Positions 53,330-63,826 are shown, counted from the stretch's first letter. The stretch is 64,000 bases of DNA from Periweissella beninensis (GCF_016908275.1 NZ_JAFBDN010000003.1:79796-143795); one strand, 5' to 3'. Notes: generated from the sequence alone by a model not told the origin. Numbers and translations are program-made.

Positions 53330-54556
53330 ATGCGATTTATTCATACTGCAGATATACATTTAGGACATCCTTTTTTGGGTTTACAAAATGTTCCTGAAAA
53401 ATTAGCCACATTAATAGCCAATGCGACAACTACTAGTTTTAGTAAAATGATTGACCTTGCAATTGCTGAAAAAATTGATTTTATCTGTATTAGTGGTGAT
53501 TTATTTGACTCACAAAATCAAAGTATTCACCTACTTGATTTTCTAATTACACAGTTTAATCGGTTAGCTGCGGAAAATATTATGGTTTATTTAAGCTATG
53601 GTAATCATGATTATCAACCACAACAAAACGCTGGTGTTAGTTGGCCAAGTAATGTTCGTGAATTTGATAATTCAGTTAAAACGTATTATCAAAGTTTACC
53701 AGATGGTAAAACTGTTGCAATAACCGGTTTTAGTTATGGACAACAACATGTAAAAACTGAGGTTATAAATCAATTTCCATTAAAGCAAACCCAACGGTGT
53801 GATTTTCAAATTGGCATGTATCATGGTGGCATTGACGGGGCCAACGGTAACTACGCACCATTTAAAGTTAGTGAATTACTCACTAAAGGCTATGACTATT
53901 GGGCTTTGGGACATATTCATCAACGTCAAATATTAAACGAAGTACCATTTGTTGGTTATGTTGGAAGTCTACAGGGCCAAAATAGTAAAGAAACCGGTGC
54001 GAAGGGTTTTTACTTAGTTGAAGAAGAAAATGGTAAACTAGTTCCTTATTTTGAAGAAACTACCTCGATTTTATGGCGGACTGCTTTAGTTAAGTTACCG
54101 CAAACTGTGACACAGCGAGAATTACTGAATAATTTATACACAAATTTAGTTACTAATAATCAGCACAGTTGGCAAATTATAAATATCGAATTAGACATGA
54201 CTTTAACGGATACATTATTATTACGACTTAATGATGGAACGACCACACTACAATTGAATGAAATACTCCAGCAAAATAATCAATATCTGTGGATAAATAA
54301 TATAAGTTATGTCCATGAGGAACAAGGTGCTAGGTTGCCGGAATTAGATGAACAATTTTGGCTAGCAACTGCTAAGAAGGTTTTTAATTTTGAAAATATT
54401 CATCAAGTAGCGTTAAAAAAAATACCAGAATTATTTATTGCGGAATATTTTGAACAAGAAGCGGTGCAAACAAAGTTAAAAAAACAAGCCTTAGAACTAA
54501 TGCAGCAAGAATTAGCTGATGTTGGGAGTGACATGGATGAAGATAACACGGATTAA
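53330..54556 (+). CDS. yhaO: DNA repair nuclease-like protein YhaO (SbcD/Mre11-like)
   Basis: The 408-residue calcineurin-like phosphoesterase has FIHTADIHLG (metal ligands Asp8, His10), ISGDLFDS, YGNHDY and LGHIHQR in the order of SbcD/Mre11 nucleases. It pairs with the ATPase YhaN, whose gene overlaps by 20 bases. I chose ATG 53330 after AAGGTG; the longer frame adds only a basic leader. It probably helps process DNA ends, though the exact role is unproven. Confidence 0.9.
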   Translation: MRFIHTADIHLGHPFLGLQNVPEKLATLIANATTTSFSKMIDLAIAEKIDFICISGDLFDSQNQSIHLLDFLITQFNRLAAENIMVYLSYGNHDYQPQQNAGVSWPSNVREFDNSVKTYYQSLPDGKTVAITGFSYGQQHVKTEVINQFPLKQTQRCDFQIGMYHGGIDGANGNYAPFKVSELLTKGYDYWALGHIHQRQILNEVPFVGYVGSLQGQNSKETGAKGFYLVEEENGKLVPYFEETTSILWRTALVKLPQTVTQRELLNNLYTNLVTNNQHSWQIINIELDMTLTDTLLLRLNDGTTTLQLNEILQQNNQYLWINNISYVHEEQGARLPELDEQFWLATAKKVFNFENIHQVALKKIPELFIAEYFEQEAVQTKLKKQALELMQQELADVGSDMDEDNTD

Positions 54557-56900
54557 AATATATGGTTTTGGACGGTGGCTTAATCAAGAATTTAAGTTAA
54601 ATGATGATTTACAAATTTTTGTAGGCTTAAATGAAGCCGGTAAATCAACGTTGGTGGCCTTTATTGTTGGGATGCTATTTGGCTTTTCAAATAAACGAGG
54701 GCATCATCAAAATACCTATGAACCGTTAAACGGTGGTGTGTATGGTGGCGAATTAAATTTAGTAATTAAGGGTGTGAATTACTTATTGACACGAAAAAAT
54801 CGGACAAGTACGGTTACATCGCTTTATAACACTGATTTGGGAATCGAAATTAAAAATGCAAATGAGCACTTAGCACAGCTACTAGCACCGTTAACAAAAG
54901 AGAGCTTTCAACAAATTTATGGCTTTAGTCAACTTGATTTGAATGAGATTATTGAATTAGATGAGCAAGAGTTAAAAAAACGTTTACAAGAAATTGGGGC
55001 AGTGGGGGCGCGTGATTGGCGCCAATTAGCAAATACTTTTGATAAAAAGGCGCAAGGAATGTTTGCAGCTAATTCAAAAACCGGTAAGCGACCGTTAAAC
55101 GAAAAAATGAAACAATATCGTAGGTTAGTTAAGGAATTACAAGTTGCTAAGCAAAATTTTCCAGAATATCGGCAATTACTTCAAGAACAACAAATTAATG
55201 AACAAAAATTAGGGGAACTAGAACAAGCAATTAAAACGCAAAATACGTTGCAACAAGAACTCACTAATTTACAACCATTATTAGGATTATATAAAGAACA
55301 GCAACTATTGATTAATAGTATTGATAAATCTGTGGCACCTAAAATTGCAGATGATCTTCAACAAAGAGTTACGGAATTGACATTTCAACGAGACAACTTA
55401 ATTGAAGAAATAAATCGATTAAAACAAGAACCACCGACGGCAAATGATGATGAATTATTAGTTTTTTTTAAAAAACATGAACAAACATTACAAAGACTTG
55501 AACATGAGTTACCAAATTATCAACAAATGATAACTGAACAAAAAATTTTAGAGCAACAAGTTCAAAGTTTAAAGCAACAATTAAACAAGCAGCAAGCTGT
55601 TGATGTTGAACAAAGGCCGATCGAGCAGCAAGGGAAGCTGAGTTTACCGCTATTATTTTTATTTTTAGGCCTAGTAATAAGCATAGTCTTCATACCAATA
55701 CCATGGTTAAGTAAGGGAATTGGTCTAGTTATTATTTTAGGGAGTGGTGGTTGGTATGGCTTGCACATAAAACACAACTTGCAGCGGCAAAGCACCAAAC
55801 AGAAATTGGATAATACAGTGCTAGGACAACAACCATTAGCACAAAAAATCGTAGCATTGGAGGGTGAGATAGGTAGTATTCAATTAAAAATTAGTAATGT
55901 TGATCAAATATTAACACATTTAAACTTAAGCAAATTTACGTTTATTAAGCAAGCTGATTGGCATGAAAACATTGTGCAATTATACGAGTTTTTTAATTTA
56001 ATTCATGCTAAACAAGCACAGTGGGTAACAATGGAGGCAGCAATTAATTATCAGCAAAAACATTTGCAGGAATTAGAACAGCAACTTGAAAATATTGTGG
56101 CACAAATTAAAGCAATTTATTTAGGCTTGCAAGTAGATGATGATGAGGATTATTATTGGCAATTATCACAACAAACTATTTATGCGGAACAACAAGCAAA
56201 ACTAAAAGTTCTTAATCAGCAATTAGCAACAAGCAATAGTCTACTATTAGAACAGTATACTGATGCACACCAGTTAACTGGTGCTATCGAAGAAAGTAAG
56301 GCAAAAATTAATGAACTAAATCAAAAAATTAAAACGATACAAGATCAGATTACCAATTTAAGAGTAACTTTAAAAAGTTTAGCTAATGATGCAAGTGTAG
56401 AGAAATTAACGCAAGCAGTTGCCAATTCGCAAGCCGATATTTTACAAAATTTGGAAAATTATTTGGCGAATAGTTTAGCTGCACAGTGGATTGATCAAAC
56501 TTTACTAGCAACATCAGCAGATCGGTTACCACAAATTATTAAGCAAGCGAAATTATTCTTTACGGAGTTAACTTTAAAGCGTTACACTGATATTAAATTG
56601 GAAGCCAACGAATTACAGTTAATTACCAAAAATAATGAATTATTAAAAATTGAACAGCTTTCTAAGGGAACGAGTGAGCAACTATATGTAGCGTTGCGCT
56701 TAGCCTTTGTTGTTGTATTAAATGATGTGGTTAAAATGCCAATAATTATTGATGATGCGTTTGTAAACTTTGATGATCAGCGAAAACAAGAAAGCTACCA
56801 ATTATTAAAAGAAATTAGCCGCAATAATCAAGTTATTTATGTAACGGCTGATAGTCGAATAAAAGATGTTGTAGATCAGCGAAAAATTACTGCGTTATAA
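54537..56900 (+). CDS. yhaN: SbcC/Rad50-like ATPase YhaN
   Basis: The 787-residue SMC-like ATPase has Walker A VGLNEAGKSTL (about 29-39), LLKIEQLSKGTSEQLYVALR with the ABC signature SKGTSEQ (about 701-720) and Walker B PIIIDDAFVNFDDQR. Between them lie two long coiled coils interrupted by a hydrophobic stretch (about 366-410, LSLPLLFLFLGLVISIVFIP), a trait of YhaN that tethers it to the membrane. It overlaps yhaO and is followed by yhaM. Confidence 0.92.
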   Translation: MKITRIKIYGFGRWLNQEFKLNDDLQIFVGLNEAGKSTLVAFIVGMLFGFSNKRGHHQNTYEPLNGGVYGGELNLVIKGVNYLLTRKNRTSTVTSLYNTDLGIEIKNANEHLAQLLAPLTKESFQQIYGFSQLDLNEIIELDEQELKKRLQEIGAVGARDWRQLANTFDKKAQGMFAANSKTGKRPLNEKMKQYRRLVKELQVAKQNFPEYRQLLQEQQINEQKLGELEQAIKTQNTLQQELTNLQPLLGLYKEQQLLINSIDKSVAPKIADDLQQRVTELTFQRDNLIEEINRLKQEPPTANDDELLVFFKKHEQTLQRLEHELPNYQQMITEQKILEQQVQSLKQQLNKQQAVDVEQRPIEQQGKLSLPLLFLFLGLVISIVFIPIPWLSKGIGLVIILGSGGWYGLHIKHNLQRQSTKQKLDNTVLGQQPLAQKIVALEGEIGSIQLKISNVDQILTHLNLSKFTFIKQADWHENIVQLYEFFNLIHAKQAQWVTMEAAINYQQKHLQELEQQLENIVAQIKAIYLGLQVDDDEDYYWQLSQQTIYAEQQAKLKVLNQQLATSNSLLLEQYTDAHQLTGAIEESKAKINELNQKIKTIQDQITNLRVTLKSLANDASVEKLTQAVANSQADILQNLENYLANSLAAQWIDQTLLATSADRLPQIIKQAKLFFTELTLKRYTDIKLEANELQLITKNNELLKIEQLSKGTSEQLYVALRLAFVVVLNDVVKMPIIIDDAFVNFDDQRKQESYQLLKEISRNNQVIYVTADSRIKDVVDQRKITAL

Positions 56901-56910
56901 AGGGAGATAG

Positions 56911-57864
56911 ATGATGGCCCAAAAATTATATGATTTTAAGCTTGATGAACGAATGGAGTTAAATGTTCTTATTAAAAGTGCTGATATCAGAGTGGCTAAG
57001 AATGGTAATCAGTATATTGCGTTAGTTTTAGCCGATACTTCTGGTGAGATGCCGGGGATGCTATGGGAAGCCAATGCTAATCAAATCAAGTTATTTAGTG
57101 CAGGGACAATTGTGCACATGCAAGCAGTACGGCAGGTTTACCAAGGAAAACCACAACTAAAGGTGTTAAATTTGGCATTAGTGGATGAGCAATTGCAATT
57201 GACAGCTAATGATTTTGTACAAACAGCACCTATGCAAAAACAAAAAATGGTAGATGAGGTTAGTCAATTATTATTTCAAATTACTAATCCGACATGGGCA
57301 CGAATTGTTAGATATCTTTTGCAAAAACATGAGACGACCTTTTATGAATTTCCAGCCGCAAAAACTAATCATCATGCCTTTAGTGGTGGTTTAGCATTCC
57401 ATACATTATCAATTGTACATTTAGCTCAAAATGTTAGTAAACAATATCCACATGTTAATGAGTCATTATTATTGGCAGGTGCGTTGTTACATGATTTGGG
57501 GAAAACCATCGAATTGTCGGGGTCAATTGCTACAACCTATACAACTGCGGGTAATTTGATTGGTCATATTACCCTCATCGATGAAGAAATTGTCTTGGCG
57601 GCACAAGCATTACAATTGGACATATATAGTGAAGATCTATTGGTGCTACGCCACGTGGTTCTAGCGCATCATGGCTTGTTAGAATATGGGTCACCGGTAA
57701 GGCCCATGATTCTTGAAGGTCAAATTTTACATCAGCTTGATGAGTTAGATGCATCAATTCAGATGTTTGATAATGCGGTTGCGCATACTGAGCCAGGCAA
57801 ATTTTCAGAAAGAATATATGGACTTTCAGGGCGAATGGTTTATCATCCAACAACCAAGGAATAA
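56911..57864 (+). CDS. yhaM: 3'-5' exoribonuclease YhaM
   Basis: The 317-residue protein has an N-terminal OB-fold domain (about 15-95) and an HD phosphohydrolase domain with HHAFSGGLAFHTLSIVHLAQ (about 150-169) and LLAGALLHDLGKTIEL (about 189-204). YhaM trims RNA tails and works with other Gram-positive exonucleases. It starts ATG 56911 or 56914, behind GGGAG. It is last in yhaO-yhaN-yhaM. Confidence 0.93.
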   Translation: MMAQKLYDFKLDERMELNVLIKSADIRVAKNGNQYIALVLADTSGEMPGMLWEANANQIKLFSAGTIVHMQAVRQVYQGKPQLKVLNLALVDEQLQLTANDFVQTAPMQKQKMVDEVSQLLFQITNPTWARIVRYLLQKHETTFYEFPAAKTNHHAFSGGLAFHTLSIVHLAQNVSKQYPHVNESLLLAGALLHDLGKTIELSGSIATTYTTAGNLIGHITLIDEEIVLAAQALQLDIYSEDLLVLRHVVLAHHGLLEYGSPVRPMILEGQILHQLDELDASIQMFDNAVAHTEPGKFSERIYGLSGRMVYHPTTKE

Positions 57865-57952
57865 TATATTTAAAGGAATTTGTGACGCAAAAATGGGATG
57901 TTCGCTCAGTGAAAGGGGAACATTTTTAATTTTAATTAGTTGTTTAAATGTG

Positions 57953-57986
57953 AAAAAAGCCAAAAAGTAAGATTTTTGGCTTTTTT
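57953..57986 (+). terminator. terminator of the yha operon
   Basis: AAAAAAGCCAAAAA pairs with TTTTTGGCTTTTTT around GTAAGA. It is symmetric, so it could also stop the minus-strand gene at 58029. Confidence 0.9.
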
Positions 57987-58028
57987 GATAGATGGAACTT
58001 ATAAGTAATTTATTAAGTTAAGAATGAA

Positions 58029-58355
58029 TTATAAGGTTTTGGTCTTTTGTAAAATGGCAAAAGACGTTGCATCAATTAGTAGGCTATACTGTTCAAGTTC
58101 ACCGTTACGGCGAATAGTAACACCACCTTGGTATACTTTGTAGGTATTATTTTTTTGTGAAAAATCAACGGTATTGCGCTCTAACCAAGTCCCTTCGACA
58201 CGTCCTTGATTGACAAAACTATCGTGAATTTTACTGATAATTTGAGCGTGAGTTTTTTCTGAATTACGTTGATCTTGTGTTTTTTTTCCAATAATGGCAA
58301 CAGCCCCAAGACTGCCTAAAATACCTGCAAAAATGCTAACTCCTTTTTTGTTCAT
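58029..58355 (-). CDS. small membrane-anchored protein, unknown
   Basis: The 108-residue protein has an N-terminal hydrophobic helix (about 6-22, SIFAGILGSLGAVAIIG) followed by a charged segment and a beta-rich C-terminal domain (TYKVYQGGVTIRRNGELEQY). This is reminiscent of small YpmB/PepSY-type proteins, though I cannot confirm it. ATG 58355 follows AGGAGAAA. It is a single gene. Confidence 0.6.
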   Translation of the reverse strand: MNKKGVSIFAGILGSLGAVAIIGKKTQDQRNSEKTHAQIISKIHDSFVNQGRVEGTWLERNTVDFSQKNNTYKVYQGGVTIRRNGELEQYSLLIDATSFAILQKTKTL

Positions 58356-58575
58356 TTTAGCTTTTTCTCCTATGTAAGATATCAACAAAACATTTCAATC
58401 AATAAAATAGCATATTATCTAAAGAAAATATATCTATTATGTTTGTTTGTAATATATTTGTATTGTTTCTCGACTAAGGATCGTATTATAAGGGACGTGC
58501 AAAAAAAGAATGAGATGGTTATAATTAATTAGTAATTAATTTTTAATTGTTGTGAAATGGAGTAAAAGTGATCTT

Positions 58576-59652
58576 ATGAATCAAGATAATTTTAAAAGAA
58601 TCAAAAAGTATACGGAGTTACAGGCTGCAAGTGGTTTTGAAAAGAATATCAGTCAAGTATTTGCAAAGGAAATACAACCATTCGTAGATAAAGTAGTTCA
58701 TGATGGATTAGGTGGTGTTTTTGGTGTTAAAAAAAATCAAATTGATAATGAGCCACGAATAATGTTTGCTGCTCATATGGATGAAGTGGGTTTTATGATT
58801 ACTAATATCACGCCAATGGGGCTATTTAATGTCACGGCCTTGGGAGGTTGGAATCCATATGTTGTTTCAGCACAAAGATTTACGCTATACACACGAGAAA
58901 ATACTTATCCAGTGATTTCATCATCAGTAGCGCCCCATTTATTACGAGGTAATAGTGGGGTTAATGCAACGCCTAAAATCGAAGATATTTTATTTGATGC
59001 TGGATTTACTTCGGCTGCAGAAGCAACTGCCTTTGGTGTTCGTCCTGGTGACTACATTATCCCTCAAGTAGAAACTGTTATGACACCAAATAAAAAACGT
59101 ATTATCTCTAAAGCTTGGGACAATCGTTTTGGTGTAGTGAGTATTTTAGATACGCTTGAGGCACTACAAAATGTTGCAACCCCCAATACTTTAATTATGG
59201 GCGCTGATGTTCAAGAAGAAGTTGGTCTGCGTGGCGTTAAGGGGGCTGTAAATATGTTAAAGCCTGATATCTTTTTTGCGGTTGATTCTTCAGCTGCAGA
59301 TGATATGCAAGGTAAAACTAACCACCAAGGAAAATTAGATGAAGGAACATTGTTACGAGTCTTTGATCCAACTGTGATTATGCCGTACCGATTAAAGGAA
59401 TTTGTTCTAGATATTGCTGAAAGTAATAACATTCCGTATCAATACTTTGTTTCAAAAGGTGGAACGGATGCCGCAGGGGCACAATCACAATTAAATGGAG
59501 TTCCAGCAGTTGCATTAGGAGTAGCATCTAGATATATCCATACACATCAAACAATGTGGTCAATTAAGGATTTTGAAGCAGCTAAAGAGTTAATTAAACA
59601 ACTAGCAATTCACTTGGATGAAAGTACGGTTAACACGATTTTAAATCGTTAA
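58576..59652 (+). CDS. pepA: M42 family glutamyl aminopeptidase
   Basis: The 358-residue metallopeptidase has the M42 signature: AHMDEVGFMITNI (about 74-86, zinc ligand His), SKAWDNRFGVVSIL, the catalytic VQEEVGLRGVKGA (about 214-226) and VDSSAADDM, with the final ligand His in RYIHTHQTMWS. Members clip N-terminal Glu/Asp from peptides and form dodecamers. I chose ATG 58576 after GGAGT over the upstream GTG 58552. Confidence 0.93.
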   Translation: MNQDNFKRIKKYTELQAASGFEKNISQVFAKEIQPFVDKVVHDGLGGVFGVKKNQIDNEPRIMFAAHMDEVGFMITNITPMGLFNVTALGGWNPYVVSAQRFTLYTRENTYPVISSSVAPHLLRGNSGVNATPKIEDILFDAGFTSAAEATAFGVRPGDYIIPQVETVMTPNKKRIISKAWDNRFGVVSILDTLEALQNVATPNTLIMGADVQEEVGLRGVKGAVNMLKPDIFFAVDSSAADDMQGKTNHQGKLDEGTLLRVFDPTVIMPYRLKEFVLDIAESNNIPYQYFVSKGGTDAAGAQSQLNGVPAVALGVASRYIHTHQTMWSIKDFEAAKELIKQLAIHLDESTVNTILNR

Positions 59653-59709
59653 ATTTAAAAAGCTAAATTGATGTGGTATAATTACAAAAAATAAGTAAAG
59701 GAGCTATGC

Positions 59710-60036
59710 ATGATGGAAAAATTACCAAAAATGGATCAACAAGAATTAATTGATTATATTGGCAAACGGAAAGTAATGTTGTTTTTTTCAGCAGATTGGT
59801 GTCCAGACTGTCGGTTTATAAAACCGGTGATGCCAGAAATTGAAGCGCAAAATCCAGATTTTGTTTTTGTTTACGTTGATCGGGATGAAAATATTGATTT
59901 ATGTGGCGCTTTGGATGTATATGGCATACCTAGTTTTGTGGCTTTTGATGGTGCACAAGAAATTGGCCGGTTTGTTAATAAAGATCGCAAAACCCAAGGA
60001 CAAGTTCAAGAATTTATTGATGAATTAGTAGCTTAA
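59710..60036 (+). CDS. thioredoxin-like protein (CPDC motif)
   Basis: The 108-residue thioredoxin fold has FFSADWCPDCRFIKPVMPEI (about 26-45; CPDC instead of CGPC) and the cis-proline GIPSFVAF. It is likely a cytosolic disulfide reductase or chaperone of the YtpP group. RBS AAGGAGC, ATG 59710. It lies between the aminopeptidase and the YtpR gene. Confidence 0.88.
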   Translation: MMEKLPKMDQQELIDYIGKRKVMLFFSADWCPDCRFIKPVMPEIEAQNPDFVFVYVDRDENIDLCGALDVYGIPSFVAFDGAQEIGRFVNKDRKTQGQVQEFIDELVA

Positions 60037-60131
60037 TTAAAAATGATATAGAGCTTGCATTGTTAGTAATTAACTACTAAAATTATTAATGGCTCATCCT
60101 ATGTAGGATACAATTGTTTTATAATTACTTG

Positions 60132-60165
60132 AAAACACGGAGCTTTAAGGAGTTCGTGTTTTTTA
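60132..60165 (+). terminator. terminator after the thioredoxin gene
   Basis: AAAACACG (60132-60139) pairs with CGTGTTTT (60155-60162), with an inner GAGCTT/GGAGTTC stem and a U-tract. Confidence 0.85.
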
Positions 60166-60196
60166 TTTGATTAAATAGTGAATAAGGAAAATAAAT

Positions 60197-60835
60197 ATGT
60201 TAATTTCAAGTTATAATTTAGCCCATATGGGTGATACTTTAATTGTTATGTTAGCACCGGACACAAGTAGCCAACAGGCTAATGAACAGAAAGGCGATAT
60301 TGTTAGGATTTTTAATGCCGAAACTAATGAAACACTTGGTTATAATTTTTTTGAAATTAGTCAAAGTTTAAAGCTAACAGCAGTCGGCCCGGTTGTGTTA
60401 ACCGAAGAAGAGGTTTCAATTTTAAATAATAAACTAAGTCTAAGTGGTTTTGATGCCGAATTAGTGGCTGACCTAGACCCTAAATTTGTAATTGGATACG
60501 TAGCAACGGTAACTCCTCACCCTGACTCAGATCATTTACAAATTACGCAAACTCAAGTTGGCAATGGGCAAACTTTACAAATTGTTTCTGGTTCACCTAA
60601 CATGAAAGCGGGGATCAAGGTGGTTGTTGCTAAAGTTGGTGCCGTGATGCCAAGTGGTTTAATTATTTGGCCAGGTGAATTAAGAGGAGTAGCATCAAAT
60701 GGGATGATTGTTTCAGGGCGTGAATTAAAACTACCTAATGCACCAGAGGTTCCAGGAGCTTTAATTTTACCAGATGATTTTCAACAAGTGGGTGAAGCAC
60801 TAGATTTTGTGCAAGCTCAAAAACTATTTAAATAG
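60197..60835 (+). CDS. ytpR: YtpR family tRNA-binding protein
   Basis: The 212-residue protein has an N-terminal DUF4479-like part (about 1-90) and a C-terminal EMAP/tRNA-binding OB fold with VIGYVATVTPHPDSDHLQIT (about 95-114) and the downstream AVMPSGLIIWPGELRGVASN. It resembles the N-terminal domain of PheT, acting alone. Its substrate tRNA is not known. RBS AAGGAAA, ATG 60197. Confidence 0.9.
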   Translation: MLISSYNLAHMGDTLIVMLAPDTSSQQANEQKGDIVRIFNAETNETLGYNFFEISQSLKLTAVGPVVLTEEEVSILNNKLSLSGFDAELVADLDPKFVIGYVATVTPHPDSDHLQITQTQVGNGQTLQIVSGSPNMKAGIKVVVAKVGAVMPSGLIIWPGELRGVASNGMIVSGRELKLPNAPEVPGALILPDDFQQVGEALDFVQAQKLFK

Positions 60836-60856
60836 GTGGAACTTAATATAAAATTC

Positions 60857-60893
60857 AAAAAGGGTAAGAAAAGCTAATTTTCGACCCTTTTTT
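60857..60893 (+). terminator. terminator of ytpR
   Basis: AAAAAGGGT (60857-60865) pairs with ACCCTTTTT (60884-60892) across a 17-base loop. Confidence 0.83.
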
Positions 60894-60995
60894 CCATATT
60901 TTCGGATCATCATTAATTTTTGGAGCATGGTATAATTATTAATTATAGGAAACATAGGTGAACTAATTTATTTTGCCAATTGCTAAGGAGGAACC

Positions 60996-61331
60996 ATGAT
61001 GAAGGAAGATGATATTCCTGCATATTTTAAAAAGAGACCACTTAGTGAGCCACCGATAAAGCGCCAACAAACGATTAATGAGTTGACTTCGCAAAAAATA
61101 AAAACAGAGTGGCAACCGGCTTTTACTGAAAAATATCAACGACCAATTAGATATTTACGTAAAAATCCAACCGGTGAAAATTACCAACGTCAAGTTGCAG
61201 AGTTACGTAAAAGTATTGATAGTTTCTTTATCTTTGATACTAATCAAGTATTAGCTGTTGAAGAGCCAACCAATCAATTATTTAGTCCAAATTTTATGAT
61301 AAAAAGCTTAAAAAGTGAAATAAATAAGTAA
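60996..61331 (+). CDS. hypothetical protein upstream of murC
   Basis: The 111-residue (basic, Pro-rich start) protein begins MMKEDDIPAYFKKRPLSEPP and has no membrane span or known motif. It is often found in Lactobacillales next to murC as far as I recall, but I cannot name a family. It has a strong RBS (AAGGAGGAA), and its stop is 45 bases before murC, so the two are likely co-transcribed. Confidence 0.65.
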   Translation: MMKEDDIPAYFKKRPLSEPPIKRQQTINELTSQKIKTEWQPAFTEKYQRPIRYLRKNPTGENYQRQVAELRKSIDSFFIFDTNQVLAVEEPTNQLFSPNFMIKSLKSEINK

Positions 61332-61376
61332 ATGTAGGATAGAATATTGAGTATAACTAATTGTAGGAGTGAAAGA

Positions 61377-62678
61377 ATGCAAAAATATTACTTTATTGGG
61401 ATTAAAGGTTCAGGAATGGCCTCACTAGCCTTAATATTACATGATCAAGGTTTTCAAGTTAAGGGTTCAGATATCACCCAATATACTTTTACAGAAACCC
61501 CGCTATTAGCAGCGGGTATTGAAATATTACCTTTTGATGCGAAAAACATCGAACCAGGTTGGACTATTATTCGAGGAAACTCGTTTGATGATACGCATGT
61601 CGAAGTTGCCCAAGCCCAAGTGTTAGGTATCAAAATGAAGACCTATCCAGAGATGGTTGAAAAATTAGTAACGGAAACAACATCAATTGGTGTTGCAGGT
61701 GCGCATGGCAAGACTAGTACTACGGGCCTATTAGCTCATGTGCTAGGTGGCGTTGAACCAACTAGTTATCTAATTGGAGATGGTACTGGTAAAGGGGTTA
61801 AGAATGCCCGCTTTTTTACTTTTGAAATGGATGAATATCGCCGCCACTTTATGGACTATACTCCTGATTATGCAATTATGACCAATATTGATTTTGATCA
61901 TCCCGATTACTTTACCGGTTTAGCGGATGTTAAAAATGCCTTCCAAGATTTAGCTAAACAGGTGAAAAAGGCTATTTTTGCGTGGGGGGATGACCAACAA
62001 TTACGAGAATTAGAAGTTGACGTGCCTATTTATTACTATGGTTTAAGTGAAAGGGATGACTTCAGAGCAGTTAATGTGGTTCGTAATCAGGCGGGGGCTA
62101 CTTTTGATGTGTACTACCATGATGAATTATTAGGAACCTTTAAAACGCCATTATTTGGTGAACACGGTGTTTTAAATTCATTAGCAGTGATCGCTGTTGG
62201 CTATTTTGAGAACGTTGATTTAAACCAATTGAAAAAGGAACTAGTTAATTTTGGTGGTGTGAAGCGTCGTTTTGCAGAAACCCAATTACCACATGCGACA
62301 TTAATTGATGATTATGCACACCATCCATCTGAAATTAAAGCAACGCTTGATGCAGCGCGGCAAAAGTATCCGGATCGGCAAATTGTGGCCATTTTCCAAC
62401 CACATACATTTTCAAGAACCCAAGCGTATCAAGATGATTATGTAAAAATTTTAAATCAAGCTGACAAAGTGTATTTGACGGAAATTTTCACGTCTGCGCG
62501 TGAAACAAACGGTAATATAACAGCTAGCGATTTGGGCGCTAAAATGAGTAAGTTTGCAGGTATCTTACATGAGGATAATCTGCAACAATTAGTTGCGTTA
62601 GATAATCCCGTCTTAGTTTTCATGGGAGCCGGTGATTTACAAAAATATGAAGTAATTTATAAGGATTTAGTTAAATAG
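61377..62678 (+). CDS. murC: UDP-N-acetylmuramate-L-alanine ligase
   Basis: The 433-residue Mur ligase has [19 protein letters not shown] (N-terminal Rossmann motif, about 8-26), the ATP loop [16 protein letters not shown] (about 105-120) and [18 protein letters not shown] in the C-domain. It adds the first alanine of the peptidoglycan stem peptide. I prefer ATG 61377 (MQKYYFIG) after TAGGAGTG; the longer frame lacks an RBS. Confidence 0.97.
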   Translation: MQKYYFIGIKGSGMASLALILHDQGFQVKGSDITQYTFTETPLLAAGIEILPFDAKNIEPGWTIIRGNSFDDTHVEVAQAQVLGIKMKTYPEMVEKLVTETTSIGVAGAHGKTSTTGLLAHVLGGVEPTSYLIGDGTGKGVKNARFFTFEMDEYRRHFMDYTPDYAIMTNIDFDHPDYFTGLADVKNAFQDLAKQVKKAIFAWGDDQQLRELEVDVPIYYYGLSERDDFRAVNVVRNQAGATFDVYYHDELLGTFKTPLFGEHGVLNSLAVIAVGYFENVDLNQLKKELVNFGGVKRRFAETQLPHATLIDDYAHHPSEIKATLDAARQKYPDRQIVAIFQPHTFSRTQAYQDDYVKILNQADKVYLTEIFTSARETNGNITASDLGAKMSKFAGILHEDNLQQLVALDNPVLVFMGAGDLQKYEVIYKDLVK

Positions 62679-62759
62679 GCAAGTTAACTAAGTGCGATAA
62701 CTCTGAGTTTTATGCTATAATAAACATAGTTTAATTAGAAATATAAGTGAGGATACTAA

Positions 62760-63482
62760 ATGAACAATGATAATTTAAGTTATTACCAAAATAATGGTCA
62801 GGGTAAAGTTATTAACAATGAAACTGGATTACGCACGTTTTTTAGTAAAATGTATAGTTATATGGGACTTGCGCTATTAGTGTCAGGCTTAACTGCATAT
62901 CTAACATACAGTGTTTTTCCAAGTTTGATGTATGCAATTGCTAGTAGTACAGTCGTAATGTTGATTGTTGTTGCAATCGAAATTGGCTTGGTTGTGATGA
63001 TTAATACGAAAGCAATGCGTTCGGCTGTTTCGGCGTTACCACTTTTAGTATTATTTTCCGTTGTTAATGGATTAACATTGTCAGTTATCTTTGCCAGGTA
63101 TACCAACGCTAGTTTATTAGGAGCATTTGTCGGAACAGCAGCTATTTTTGTAGCAATGTCAGCATATGGGCGTGTTACTAAAAAGAGTATGAATGGATTA
63201 GGAAGCCATTTATTTGGGTTATTAATTGGTTTGCTAGTTGCATCAGTTGTTAATATCTTTTTGCAAAATAGTGTGGTTACATTATTCTTATCATGGGCTT
63301 CAGTAGTTATATTTAGTCTTTTATCAATGTATGATACCAATAAAATGAAGCAACTTTATTTAGCACATGGGACTCAAGCAAATATGACAGGGTTAGCGGT
63401 CAGTGGTGCATTGAACTTGTATCTTGATTTTGTTAACATTTTCTTGAGTTTATTACAGATTTTCGGTGGTAGTCGTGATTAG
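62760..63482 (+). CDS. Bax inhibitor-1 family membrane protein
   Basis: The 240-residue protein has seven membrane spans in the BI-1/YbhL/YetJ layout, after a short Asn/Gly-rich N-terminus. The C-terminus ends in ALNLYLDFVNIFLSLLQIFG, the BI-1 signature. Bacterial members conduct calcium or protect under stress; the substrate here is not established. RBS GTGAGGAT, ATG 62760. Confidence 0.92.
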   Translation: MNNDNLSYYQNNGQGKVINNETGLRTFFSKMYSYMGLALLVSGLTAYLTYSVFPSLMYAIASSTVVMLIVVAIEIGLVVMINTKAMRSAVSALPLLVLFSVVNGLTLSVIFARYTNASLLGAFVGTAAIFVAMSAYGRVTKKSMNGLGSHLFGLLIGLLVASVVNIFLQNSVVTLFLSWASVVIFSLLSMYDTNKMKQLYLAHGTQANMTGLAVSGALNLYLDFVNIFLSLLQIFGGSRD

Positions 63483-63574
63483 TTAGTTTTAATAGTGAAT
63501 TATAAAGTTGTCAGTTAACAAGCAATTAATGGGTTAAACTGATTATTAAAATAGCTAGTTAGAATATAATTGAC

Positions 63575-63614
63575 AAAGCGGGTTTGAGACGATCTTCTCA
63601 GACTCGTTTTATTT
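63575..63614 (+). terminator. terminator before the rRNA promoter region
   Basis: CGGGTTTGAGA (63579-63589) pairs with TCTCAGACTCG (63596-63606), then TTTTATTTTAT. It separates the BI-1 gene from the rRNA operon. Confidence 0.85.
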
Positions 63615-63703
63615 TATAAAAAAAGCTTGCTATTTTCATTAGGATTGTTTATTATATTTTAGTTGTCTTATTTACGAATGAGCAATGATGGTAATTAAAA
63701 GTG

Positions 63704-63732
63704 TTGACAGTGAAGTTATTAATTGATACTAT
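63704..63732 (+). promoter_or_regulatory. rRNA operon promoter P1
   Basis: Perfect TTGACA (63704-63709) and TACTAT (63727-63732) at 17-base spacing. Confidence 0.8.
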
Positions 63733-63797
63733 TTATAAGTTGCTTAATTATTATTAGTTAAAACAAAAAAATAATTTTGCTAAGATAAAAAAAGATG

Positions 63798-63826
63798 TTG
63801 ACTTAAGTAAATAACTACTGTATAGT
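63798..63826 (+). promoter_or_regulatory. rRNA operon promoter P2
   Basis: TTGACT (63798-63803) and TATAGT (63821-63826) at 17-base spacing, about 94 bases after P1. Tandem strong promoters are the usual design of Gram-positive rrn operons. Confidence 0.85.
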